Source: Bacteroidota bacterium (GTDB lineage: Bacteria; Bacteroidota; Bacteroidia; Flavobacteriales_F; PHOS-HE28). Taken from it: a stretch of DNA of 33,910 bases. Below, piece after piece: positions 1 to 7,769 of the stretch (its first letter is position 1; each line of letters starts with the position of its first letter). Position numbers and translations under genes: made by a program. The stretch is from NCBI GenBank assembly GCA_018266475.1, contig JAFEAI010000262.1, positions 1 to 33,910 of the forward strand, given 5' to 3'. Below the pieces are notes generated by a model. It made no database searches and was not told the DNA's origin. It saw only the letters and a program-made list of their open reading frames with translations.

Positions 1-322
1 CCCAAAACGGCCTCGTTGTGCCCCCGTCATTGCGAGGACCCGTGCGTTTAACGGGTCCGAAGCAATCTCTAATTCAAACCCGATATGCACGTGAGGATCT
101 CCGGAGGGAATCAAAGATTGCTTCGGCCCAGGGCGGCCTCGCAATGACGCACGGGCTTCGGCCCAAGGCGGCCTCGTTGTGCCCCCGTCATTGCGAGGGC
201 CCGTGCGCTTAACGGGTCCGAAGCAATCTCTAATTCAAACCCGATATGCACGTGAGGATCTCCGGAGGGAATCAAAGATTGCTTCGGCCCAGGGCGGCCT
301 CGCAATGACGCACAGGCTTCGG
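1..322. repeat. Two tandem 161-bp units with nested inverted repeats
   Basis: The sequence from 1 to 161 is repeated almost exactly at 162-322, and a third partial start follows. Each unit holds an outer inverted pair (CGTCATTGCGAGG at 25-37 and CCTCGCAATGACG at 137-149) and an inner pair (GAAGCAATCT near 59-68 and AGATTGCTTC near 115-124), so each can fold into a long stem. The same outer and inner words occur in a shorter form at 12289-12342. No gene is supported before 355; open frames here are by-products of the repeat. Confidence 0.9.
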
Positions 323-354
323 CCCAAGGTGGCCACGCGATGAAGAAGAACACC

Positions 355-1287
355 CTACCGCCGTTTCAAATACCCCAGCGCCTCCAGCGTATCCGCCAAC
401 TGCTCCGTGAAAATGCGCGCACCGGTGGTGTTCAGGTGGCTATTGTCCTCAAACCAGTTGCGGTCGTCGATGCCGGGGGCATCCGTGAAGTCCAAATAGG
501 AAACACCGGTGCTGCGGGAGATATGGGCAAGGTAACGGACCAACGTCTCGTGTGCGCTGCCCCGGCGGTCGCGCCGGGCATAGTGGCTGCTGATTACCAC
601 GGGGATGCCACGCTCGCGGCACAATGCCAAGGTTTGCTCAAGAAAGTCCTGCATGCAAGGGGCCAGCAACACGGGTTTTTGAGGTGGAGCCGGGGCATCG
701 GTCTTCACGCTGTCCGGGTTGGAAACAAACCCTAGGCCCGCATAGGCCGTATCTGTGTAAAACGGGGTGGAATTTTGTGCCAGCAGCCGCAAGGCAACCA
801 TGTTCATGCCACGCAGGTCGTGCAGGCTCCACGCCATGCCTGCTGCAGCGGCATCGCTGGGCTGGTTCTGGGTTAAGTCGGCGGTGCTTTCCAGGGCCGT
901 TCCTTGCATTACGCCCTCATAGGTGTCAAAGATCAGCAGCCCCGTATTGGCGGAATCAAGGAATTCCTTTACCAGCCAGTAAGTGTTCAAAGGGGCTTGT
1001 GCGCTACTGCCCAGGTTGAAGGCCGCCAGGCCCCGCCCGGTGAAGACAAAAGGGTTGTAACCCCGGTAAGCATGGGAGGATCCGATGATCACCACATCAT
1101 AGTGCTGGTTTGGATTGAACTCCCTGTACCGTACCCAGCTATCGCCCCCGGGCCAGTTGTAGTAGTCCGCCGTTCTGTAGATCAGTGGCTTGCCTTTTGG
1201 AAACCGGCCCAAGAATGCCACAGCTCCGGCATAGAGCACCAAAGCGGAGCACAAGAAAACAGCGCTTCGTTTCAGGAAATTCAGCAT
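355..1287 (-). CDS. SGNH/GDSL-like acyl-transfer protein, copy 1
   Basis: A 310-residue protein with one N-terminal membrane segment (about residues 9-27), so it is probably anchored in the inner membrane with its domain in the periplasm. A block I motif IIGSSHAYRGY (Ser71 as likely nucleophile, by analogy with GDS) and a late DNSHLN (D-x-x-H type) fit the SGNH hydrolase fold used by DltD/AlgJ-like partners of MBOAT acyltransferases. It is the last gene of the leftward block and lies 91 bp after a close paralogue (1379-2317). Their C-terminal 40 residues are nearly identical, which points to tandem duplication. Expected role: receiving or transferring acetyl groups on exported polysaccharide. 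Family assignment is by motif only; the acceptor is unknown. Confidence 0.75.
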   Translation of the reverse strand: MLNFLKRSAVFLCSALVLYAGAVAFLGRFPKGKPLIYRTADYYNWPGGDSWVRYREFNPNQHYDVVIIGSSHAYRGYNPFVFTGRGLAAFNLGSSAQAPLNTYWLVKEFLDSANTGLLIFDTYEGVMQGTALESTADLTQNQPSDAAAAGMAWSLHDLRGMNMVALRLLAQNSTPFYTDTAYAGLGFVSNPDSVKTDAPAPPQKPVLLAPCMQDFLEQTLALCRERGIPVVISSHYARRDRRGSAHETLVRYLAHISRSTGVSYLDFTDAPGIDDRNWFEDNSHLNTTGARIFTEQLADTLEALGYLKRR

Positions 1288-1378
1288 CAGAGTTCCAAAT
1301 GGATCGGATGAACAATGCTGCCAAGGTGATGCTGCCTATCCATCAGCAGGGTAGTGGGAACAAGGGAATGGCCTGCGT

Positions 1379-2317
1379 TCATTTCAGGGAGTGCAAATAC
1401 CCCAGCGCTTCCAGCGTATCCACAAGCTGTTCGGTGAAGATCCGCGCTCCGGTGGCGTTCAGGTGGTTGTTGTCCTCAAACCAGTTGCGGTCGTCGATGC
1501 CGGGGGCATTGGTGAAGTCCAGGTAGGGTATGCCTGACCCGGCCAAGGCTTTCGGCAGGTACCGGAGCATTCCCTCATGTGCGCGGCCCCGCTTATCCCG
1601 GCGTTCAAAGTGGCTGCTCAGCACCAGCTTGATGCCGCGCTCACTGCACAGGCGGATGATCTGTTCCGTAAAGTGTTTTTGGTCGGCCCGCAGGGGCATC
1701 GGGTCAGCAGGGGGCGGGCCGGCCTCGGTCTTTATGCTGTCCCCGGTGGTGCAGAAGCCAAGCCCCTTGTACAGCGGGGATCCATAGAGCGGACGCTCCG
1801 GGCGGGCCAGTAGCCGTAGGGCCAGCATGTTCATGCCCCGCAGGTCGTGCAGGCTCCAGGCGATGCCCGCCGCAGCGGCATCGCTGGGCTGGTTCTGGAT
1901 AAGGTCGGAGGCGCCTTCCAGGGCCTCGCCTTGTAAGATCTCATCGAAGAGGTCCATGATCAGCAGCGGCGTGTTCACGCTGTCCAGATAGGCCTTCACC
2001 AACCAATAGGTACACAGCGGTGATTGCGCATCCGACCCCAGGTTGAAGGCGCGGTAGCCGCGTTCCGCGACCACGTAAGGGTCATAGCCGAGGTAGGCGT
2101 GCGAGGAGCCGATGATCACCGCATCGTACCTCCCCTTGGGGTCGAACTCCCGGTAGCGGGTCCACGTGGAGCCGCCGGGCCTGATGAAGTAGTCATTGGC
2201 ACGGTAAATGGCGGGTTCGCCCAGCACGGGCACATGCACCATCAGCGCCATTGCAGCCACGTACAGCATCGTGGTGGCCGCAAGAAACACCCCGCCGCGC
2301 TTCAGGAACCGCCCCAT
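1379..2317 (-). CDS. SGNH/GDSL-like acyl-transfer protein, copy 2
   Basis: A 312-residue paralogue of the next gene downstream, with an N-terminal membrane segment, IIGSSHAYLGYDP (SGNH block I) and DNNHLNATG (D-x-x-H). The frame stays open upstream to 3175, but that part only shadows the MBOAT gene. The ATG at 2315-2317 overlaps the MBOAT stop by one base (TGATG), so translational coupling to the acyltransferase is likely and fixes the start. MBOAT plus SGNH pairs such as AlgI/AlgJ O-acetylate extracellular polysaccharides; here the MBOAT is followed by two SGNH copies. Whether both are active cannot be told, but both keep the Ser and His motifs. Confidence 0.8.
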   Translation of the reverse strand: MGRFLKRGGVFLAATTMLYVAAMALMVHVPVLGEPAIYRANDYFIRPGGSTWTRYREFDPKGRYDAVIIGSSHAYLGYDPYVVAERGYRAFNLGSDAQSPLCTYWLVKAYLDSVNTPLLIMDLFDEILQGEALEGASDLIQNQPSDAAAAGIAWSLHDLRGMNMLALRLLARPERPLYGSPLYKGLGFCTTGDSIKTEAGPPPADPMPLRADQKHFTEQIIRLCSERGIKLVLSSHFERRDKRGRAHEGMLRYLPKALAGSGIPYLDFTNAPGIDDRNWFEDNNHLNATGARIFTEQLVDTLEALGYLHSLK

Positions 2318-3786
2318 CAGAACTGGAAGTAGATGAAGCTGGTGGCCCCGAAGTAGCCGAAGAGCAGGATGCCCACCAGCAGCGCGGCGTAGGCCATGGT
2401 GCCCCACAGCCCCCGGGGAGCGGCTTTCTCGCGCTTCACCCAGGCGTCCACCACCGGGTCCATGGCCATGAACAGCAGGGTGAGCAGCACTGTGACGTCC
2501 AGCATGCCGCGGGGCAGCTCCTTGTACAGGGCGCGCAAGTCGTCTAGCGTGGCCGCCGTGCCGAACAGGCGGTGGATCAGCGTGGAGGCATCGTGGATGT
2601 TGGCCGCCCGGAAGAAGATCCATGCGAAGCTCGCCAGCTGCACGGTGATGAAGATGTTCAGCCAGCGCTTGGCCTTGGGCAGCGCATCCAGGCCGATGCC
2701 CTTGGTGATGCGCGCCAGCAAGGGTGCGAACACGATCGCCAGGATCAAGTAGCTGCCGTGCAGCCCCCCCCAGATCACGTACGTCCAGTCCGCGCCGTGC
2801 CACAGGCCGCTCACTAAGAACACCACCAGCAGGTTGTAGTACCAGCGCCACTTCACCACGCGGTTGCCGCCCAAGGGGATGTACAGGTAGTCGCGGAACC
2901 AGCTGCTGAGGCTGATGTGCCAGCGGCTCCAGAACTCGCTGATGTTCCTGCTGAGGTACGGCGTGCGGAAGTTCACCATCAGGTTGAAGCCCATCACCCG
3001 GGCGGCCCCCAGCGCAATGTCCGTGTAGCCGCTGAAGTCGCAGTAGATCTGCACGGCGAACAGATAGGTGGCCAGGGCGATGGAGAGCGCACCGTAGTGG
3101 TCGGGGGCGTTGTACACCTGGTCCACCACCACGGCGCAGCGGTCGGCGATCACCAGCTTCTTGAAAAAGCCCCACAGCATCTGCTTCAGGCCCTCTATCA
3201 CGCGGTCCGCATCAAAGCGGGCGCGCATGCCCGTGCCTTCGGTGCGGGAGTTGATCTGGTTCAGCAGGTTGGCCGGCCGCTCAATGGGCCCGGCCACCAG
3301 CTGCGGGTAGAACATCACGTACAGGGCGAAGATGCCCGGGCGGCGCTCGGCCTGCTGGTGGCCGCGATACACCTCTATGGTGTAGCTCAGGCTCTGGAAG
3401 GTGTGGAAACTCAGGCCGATGGGCAGCAGGATGCCCAGGTCCGGCACACCGTAATTGAACCCCAGCCCGCGCACCAGGGCCGCGATGCTCTCATTGAGGA
3501 AGTTGAAGTACTTGAAGAAGGCCAGCACCCCTACGTTGGCCACAATGCTGGCCGTGAGCAGCAGCTTTCTCCTGCGGCCTTCGCTGCGTTCGATCCACAG
3601 CCCCGCAAAGTAGTCCACCAAAATGGTGAAGGCCAGGATGAGGATGTACACCGGCACGAACGTCATGTAGAACCAGCAGCTGGCCACTAACAGCAGCAGC
3701 CAGCGCCAGCGGTGCGGCAGCACGAAGTACAGCCCCGTTACCAACGGGAAAAAGATGCAGATGAACTCGAAGGAGTTGAAGAGCAT
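2317..3786 (-). CDS. MBOAT family O-acyltransferase (AlgI-like)
   Basis: A 489-residue polytopic membrane protein with the MBOAT core: QIYCDFSGYTDIALG (about 246-260), SEFWSRWHISLSSWFRDYLY (283-302, His290), IPLGGNR (303-309) and SGLWHGADW (326-334, His330 the likely catalytic residue). Length and motif order match AlgI/PatA-type enzymes. These move an acetyl group from the cytoplasm to a periplasmic partner that modifies polysaccharide. The ATG is 6 bp after the stop of the upstream glycosyltransferase, and its stop overlaps the start of an SGNH gene, so the three form one transcription unit. Substrate is inferred only from the polysaccharide context. Confidence 0.93.
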   Translation of the reverse strand: MLFNSFEFICIFFPLVTGLYFVLPHRWRWLLLLVASCWFYMTFVPVYILILAFTILVDYFAGLWIERSEGRRRKLLLTASIVANVGVLAFFKYFNFLNESIAALVRGLGFNYGVPDLGILLPIGLSFHTFQSLSYTIEVYRGHQQAERRPGIFALYVMFYPQLVAGPIERPANLLNQINSRTEGTGMRARFDADRVIEGLKQMLWGFFKKLVIADRCAVVVDQVYNAPDHYGALSIALATYLFAVQIYCDFSGYTDIALGAARVMGFNLMVNFRTPYLSRNISEFWSRWHISLSSWFRDYLYIPLGGNRVVKWRWYYNLLVVFLVSGLWHGADWTYVIWGGLHGSYLILAIVFAPLLARITKGIGLDALPKAKRWLNIFITVQLASFAWIFFRAANIHDASTLIHRLFGTAATLDDLRALYKELPRGMLDVTVLLTLLFMAMDPVVDAWVKREKAAPRGLWGTMAYAALLVGILLFGYFGATSFIYFQF

Positions 3787-3792
3787 GGGGGG

Positions 3793-5016
3793 TTACTGCC
3801 TCAGCAGCTTTTGCATCAGGTCGCCATAGACCATGCGGGCCTCGAACTTGCCTTGCCAAAATGCGCGCACCCTGTGCCTGGCCTCGGGGGCGTACCAAGT
3901 GGATCCCTTGAATTTCCCGAGCACGTCACCCAGCTCGGCGCCGGTGAGCTGGTTCGGCAGTAAAATGCCGCTTTCCGGAGTTACCACTTCGGCTACGCCG
4001 CCGGCATCAGCCGCCACCAAGGGAATACCGAAACTGGCCGCTTCCTGAATTGCCACAGGTAACCCTTCAGTGCGGCTGGCATGCACGAATACGTCAACAG
4101 GATGCCGCTTGTACCATGAGATCACCTCAGCATTGGGAATTCGACCGTGTAAATTCACCTGTGCTGTTGGGGGCAGCGTCTTTACCACGTCCATGATGCG
4201 CCCTAGCTCCGGCCCATCTCCAAAATGGTCCCATTGTACAGGCCCATTGACGTGATGCAATGCCTCGGCAATGAGGTGAACCCGCTTTAGTTCCACCAAG
4301 TTGGAGCAGGAAACAATACGAAGCGCGCTTGCAGGTTCCCACGCAACGGTTCCATGATCGCTGGTAGCCAAGTAGGAAAGGCTGAAGCGGTCTTTGAGTT
4401 GTGGAAATCGTTTTTGGATGTGCCGAAGCCCTGCATTGCCATTTACGTACACGTGCTCAACCATCCGGACATGGAATGCTTGAAATCTATGCCACCCTTC
4501 AACGGCCCGATGGTCGAACAGGTCAAAGCCCAACATGCGGCTCACGAACTTCACAGAGCTGTCCCGCAGTTTCCAGAACCCCAGCACGGTGGCCCAATCG
4601 GCAGTCCAAAACGAATAGAGCACCACGCTTGCGGCATCGTAGGACGCACCTTTCCTCTTATGGAAGAGGCGTTCCCGCTCCATGGCTTGGCGAAGCTGGC
4701 TGAAATACTCCTTGCGGTGCTTGAGAAACACGGCCTTGGATGGTGCGGAAGTTCGGCCCGACCGGTAAACTTTCCATGCCTTGGGCAAATTCAGGAGCAA
4801 CCGCCATGCGGCAATGGGGCGGAATGCTTCCATCCGGTTGAAGACATCCTCCACCATTACGCCCGGTGGCAACGGGCGCGGGGTGCCGCCTGAGAACATG
4901 GGGAACAGACGAATGCGGCTGAATCCTTCCACCAGCACAGGCAGCTCGTTCTCCAGAAAAGTTTCGCCGGCCCCGTATGGAAATTCTTGCGTGAAGAGCC
5001 AAAGTTCCTTGGGCAT
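3793..5016 (-). CDS. GT4-family glycosyltransferase
   Basis: A 407-residue GT-B protein. The N-terminal part opens with LWLFTQEFPYGAGETFLENE, typical of GT4 enzymes (glycine-rich acceptor side). The C-terminal donor domain has HGRIPNAEVISWYK and then RTEGLPVAIQEAASFGIP, whose E-x7-E spacing binds the nucleotide sugar. It should add one sugar to the growing surface glycan at the cytoplasmic face. It lies directly before the MBOAT gene (6 bp). The 282 bp between it and the ABC ATPase gene upstream hold no gene or clear promoter that I can see. The sugar specificity cannot be read from the sequence. Confidence 0.9.
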   Translation of the reverse strand: MPKELWLFTQEFPYGAGETFLENELPVLVEGFSRIRLFPMFSGGTPRPLPPGVMVEDVFNRMEAFRPIAAWRLLLNLPKAWKVYRSGRTSAPSKAVFLKHRKEYFSQLRQAMERERLFHKRKGASYDAASVVLYSFWTADWATVLGFWKLRDSSVKFVSRMLGFDLFDHRAVEGWHRFQAFHVRMVEHVYVNGNAGLRHIQKRFPQLKDRFSLSYLATSDHGTVAWEPASALRIVSCSNLVELKRVHLIAEALHHVNGPVQWDHFGDGPELGRIMDVVKTLPPTAQVNLHGRIPNAEVISWYKRHPVDVFVHASRTEGLPVAIQEAASFGIPLVAADAGGVAEVVTPESGILLPNQLTGAELGDVLGKFKGSTWYAPEARHRVRAFWQGKFEARMVYGDLMQKLLRQ

Positions 5017-5298
5017 TGCTAGGACAGAAGACAGGTGGGATGGGCAAAAAGATTGATCGCTGATTCGGTGAATACCTGCATCCGAGCGGTTGGGAGGTTA
5101 TGGCAATGGCACGCCTCGGTGCCAGGATGGGTGAGTGCAAGGCGCGTTGCACCTTTATGGAAGTTCGCGAAAATAGAACAAGCGGGCTTCTGCACCAGGG
5201 TATTGCAAAAGCGAAGTGTGTTCCAGCACTGCGCGCTGCGTTCCCCACCCTGCGGAAGGGCAATGGGGCAAACCGGTCCAGCGGGAATTCGTGTACAC

Positions 5299-6558
5299 CT
5301 ACGCCTTCACTTCCCACGGTATGTTCATCCGCACCACGCCTTTGCGGCGCCCGTGCCAGGCACTGGTGCGGGGCGGCTCCGTGATGGTGAAGGAGACGGC
5401 GTTCTCCACCTGGAACTGTTGGCGGTCCATGCGCCACACGGTGAGGGTAAGCCGAAGGTCGTCTGCATTGAAAAGATGGGCGGGGAAGCGGCAGGCCAGC
5501 AGGTGGCGGCCCTTGCCGATCACGCGCTGGGGCAGTGCTTCCAGCGCGTGGGTGGTGAGGATCACCTGGTCGTCGCTGTTCACCACGTCAATGGAGATGT
5601 CCAGCGGGCTGGCGCCCTGGTTGCGCAGTTCAACTTCCACCAGCACCTCGTCGCCCCAGTTGAACACATCGCCGCCGGCACCGGGGCTTACCCGCACCCG
5701 GCGCAGTTGTATTTCCTCGTTGCCCGGCGCATTGTGCTCGCCCCAAGTTACTTCGCTGGTGCCGTGCGAGTACTGCCCGAGGTAGGCGTTCACCACCTCC
5801 TCGGTGGGGCCCAGCATGCGCACACGCCCGTTCTCCAGCCACAGCACGCGGGAGCAAAGCGCGCGTACCGCCGTCATGTTGTGGCTTACAAAGAGCACGG
5901 TGCGGCCGCTCACCGCACTGCTCTTCATCTTGCCCATGCTCTTGCGCTGGAACTCGGCATCACCCACCGAGAGCACCTCGTCCACGATCAGCACTTCGGG
6001 CTCCAGGTGTGCCGCAATGGCAAAGCCCAGGCGGACGCGCATGCCGCTGCTGTAACGCTTCACCGGGGTGTCCAAGTGGTGGGTGATCCCGCTGAAGGCC
6101 ACGATCTCGTCCAGCTTGGCGCTCACCTCCGCCTTGCGCATCCCCAGGATGGAGCCGTTGAGGAAGATGTTCTCCCTGCCGGTGAGCTCGGGATGGAAGC
6201 CGGTGCCCACCTCCAGCAAGCTGGATACCTTGCCCCGCATGCGGATGGTGCCTTCCGTGGGCAGGGTGATCCGCGAAAGCAATTTCAGCAACGTGCTTTT
6301 ACCCGCGCCATTGCGGCCCACCACGCCCAGCACCTCCCCGTGGCGCACATCGAAATTGATGTCGCGCAGCACCCAGAAATGCTGGCCGATGCGTTGCTGG
6401 TCCGCCTGCCGACCAAGGGGAATGGTGGGATCCGGCCGGCCAAGGATGCGCGCTGTCAACGCCTTTACCTCGTCGGCCAACTGGCGGTGGTCGGTAACGC
6501 CCAATCGGTAGCGCTTGCCGAGGCCTTCCACTTGTACCAATAAGTCCGAAGTTGACAT
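5299..6558 (-). CDS. wzt: Polysaccharide ABC exporter ATPase, Wzt type
   Basis: A 419-residue protein. Residues about 1-260 are an ABC ATPase: Walker A GRNGAGKST (81-89), signature YSSGM (169-173), Walker B VLIVDE (189-194) and switch His226. The segment around 20-60, before the core strand, is the extended N-terminus seen in the KpsT/Wzt/TagH group. Residues about 265-419 form an extra beta-rich domain like the Wzt C-terminal domain, which in O9a-type systems recognises the capped end of the glycan. It pairs with the permease gene at 6882-7745 and powers export of a lipid-linked polysaccharide across the inner membrane. It is separated from that gene by a repeat array, which is unusual for a Wzm/Wzt pair. 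Confidence 0.93.
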   Translation of the reverse strand: MSTSDLLVQVEGLGKRYRLGVTDHRQLADEVKALTARILGRPDPTIPLGRQADQQRIGQHFWVLRDINFDVRHGEVLGVVGRNGAGKSTLLKLLSRITLPTEGTIRMRGKVSSLLEVGTGFHPELTGRENIFLNGSILGMRKAEVSAKLDEIVAFSGITHHLDTPVKRYSSGMRVRLGFAIAAHLEPEVLIVDEVLSVGDAEFQRKSMGKMKSSAVSGRTVLFVSHNMTAVRALCSRVLWLENGRVRMLGPTEEVVNAYLGQYSHGTSEVTWGEHNAPGNEEIQLRRVRVSPGAGGDVFNWGDEVLVEVELRNQGASPLDISIDVVNSDDQVILTTHALEALPQRVIGKGRHLLACRFPAHLFNADDLRLTLTVWRMDRQQFQVENAVSFTITEPPRTSAWHGRRKGVVRMNIPWEVKA

Positions 6559-6663
6559 GGTAGTTTGACAATGAAGTATTTTACCAATGAATCACCTTGA
6601 CAAGGTAGCAAAACATACCTTGGTGTGCCCGAAGAACCATCGTTTTGTACTTTGCTTAATTAA

Positions 6664-6805
6664 CCTAATCAATCGGTGCAATCGGTGTAATCGGTGGATG
6701 CCTTTCCATGGACCTAATCAATCGGTGCAATCGGTGTAATCGGTGGATGACTTTCCATGGACCTAATCAATCGGTGCAATCGGTGTAATCGGTGGATGAC
6801 TTTCA
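6664..6805. repeat. 49-bp tandem array (about 2.9 copies) made of 9-bp words
   Basis: Units start at 6664, 6713 and 6762, exactly 49 bp apart; the third diverges after about 6804. Inside each unit the word (C/T)AATCGGTG is itself repeated about three times (CAATCGGTG, CAATCGGTG, TAATCGGTG). The array fills the 323-bp space between the two ABC exporter genes (6559-6881), in which I see no gene. On the minus strand, TATGTTTTG at 6609-6617 is a near match to a Bacteroidota -7 element for the ATPase gene. Related word runs occur at 20222-20500 and 20690-20720. Confidence 0.92.
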
Positions 6806-6881
6806 AATCAGTGGATGATGTTGAATCAGCAGGTTTTATCCACGAAATCGTCAACCATGCTTAGCCAGATCAATCATTCCC

Positions 6882-7745
6882 TCAGATCACATCCGCAAAA
6901 TTCCGTTGTGCCCGCTGGAACAACGCCAAGCTGGCCAGCAGCACTATAACCGAAACCGCCGAAGCGTACCAGAGGGTGCCCCAGTTCATGTCGGTGCCCA
7001 GGAGCGCGCCGCGAAAGCCTTCAATGATCGGCGTTACCGGATTGGCCTCCAGCCAGAAGCGCACCTTGCTGTCCGGGGCCACCTTGCTCAGCGGAATGAT
7101 CACCGGGCTCATGTACATCAGCAGCTGCACGCCGAAGGCGATCAGGAAGCTGAGGTCGCGGTAGCGGGTGGTGAGGGCCGCCACAATGAGGCCGCAGCCT
7201 ACGGAAAGCGCGATCACCTGCAGGATCAGCACCGGCAACCACAGCAGTTCGGGGCCGGGGCTCCAGGCGTAGCTGCCGCTGATGCGGTAGATGATCGCAA
7301 ACACAAAGAACAGGACGAGCTGCACCAGGAAGGTGAACCCGTTGGAAGCGGTGGTGGCCAATGCCGGGATCACCCGGGGGAAGTAGACCTTGGTGGTCAT
7401 GGAGGCGTTGAACTGCAGGGTGATGGCCGTTTTGGTGATCACCGCCGCGAAATAGGTCCAAGGCACTATGGCGGCCATGTAGAACAGCAGGCCCGGTATG
7501 CCGGGCTGTGACATGCGGGCCACTAAGCCGAAGATGATGGCAAACATGATGGAGGTGATCAACGGCTGCACCACCACCCATAGCGGGCCCAGGATGGTCT
7601 GCTTGTAGATGGCCGTCAGGTCCCGCATGGTCAGCTCCCGCAACAGGTCGCGGTAGCGCCAGATCTCCCCGAACTCCAGGTCCCACCACGGCTTCGCCGG
7701 CGTTACCACCACGTCCCAATCCTCGTTTTTCCGATGTGCCATCAA
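6882..7745 (-). CDS. wzm: Polysaccharide ABC exporter permease, Wzm type
   Basis: A 287-residue ABC-2 type permease with about six hydrophobic segments. An N-terminal cytoplasmic stretch reads LLRELTMRDLTAIYKQTILG, and PLWVVVQPLI and a late NPVTPIIEGFRGALLG follow, all typical of Wzm/RfbA/KpsM proteins. It forms the membrane channel for glycan export together with the Wzt-type ATPase at 5299-6558. The start is ambiguous between two adjacent ATG codons at 7745 and 7742. It lies 24 bp downstream of the BY-kinase gene, so the two are probably co-transcribed. Family assignment is firm; the exported substrate is inferred. Confidence 0.93.
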   Translation of the reverse strand: MMAHRKNEDWDVVVTPAKPWWDLEFGEIWRYRDLLRELTMRDLTAIYKQTILGPLWVVVQPLITSIMFAIIFGLVARMSQPGIPGLLFYMAAIVPWTYFAAVITKTAITLQFNASMTTKVYFPRVIPALATTASNGFTFLVQLVLFFVFAIIYRISGSYAWSPGPELLWLPVLILQVIALSVGCGLIVAALTTRYRDLSFLIAFGVQLLMYMSPVIIPLSKVAPDSKVRFWLEANPVTPIIEGFRGALLGTDMNWGTLWYASAVSVIVLLASLALFQRAQRNFADVI

Positions 7746-7769
7746 TCCTGCATGCGCCGCTGTGTCCGC

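Noticed and set aside
2318-3175. Upstream extension of the second SGNH gene
   Set aside because: The extension only reads the MBOAT gene in another frame; the ATG at 2317 coupled to the MBOAT stop is the natural start.
6664-6805. CRISPR array
   Set aside because: Units are contiguous 49-bp tandem copies with no unique spacers, and no cas gene is near.
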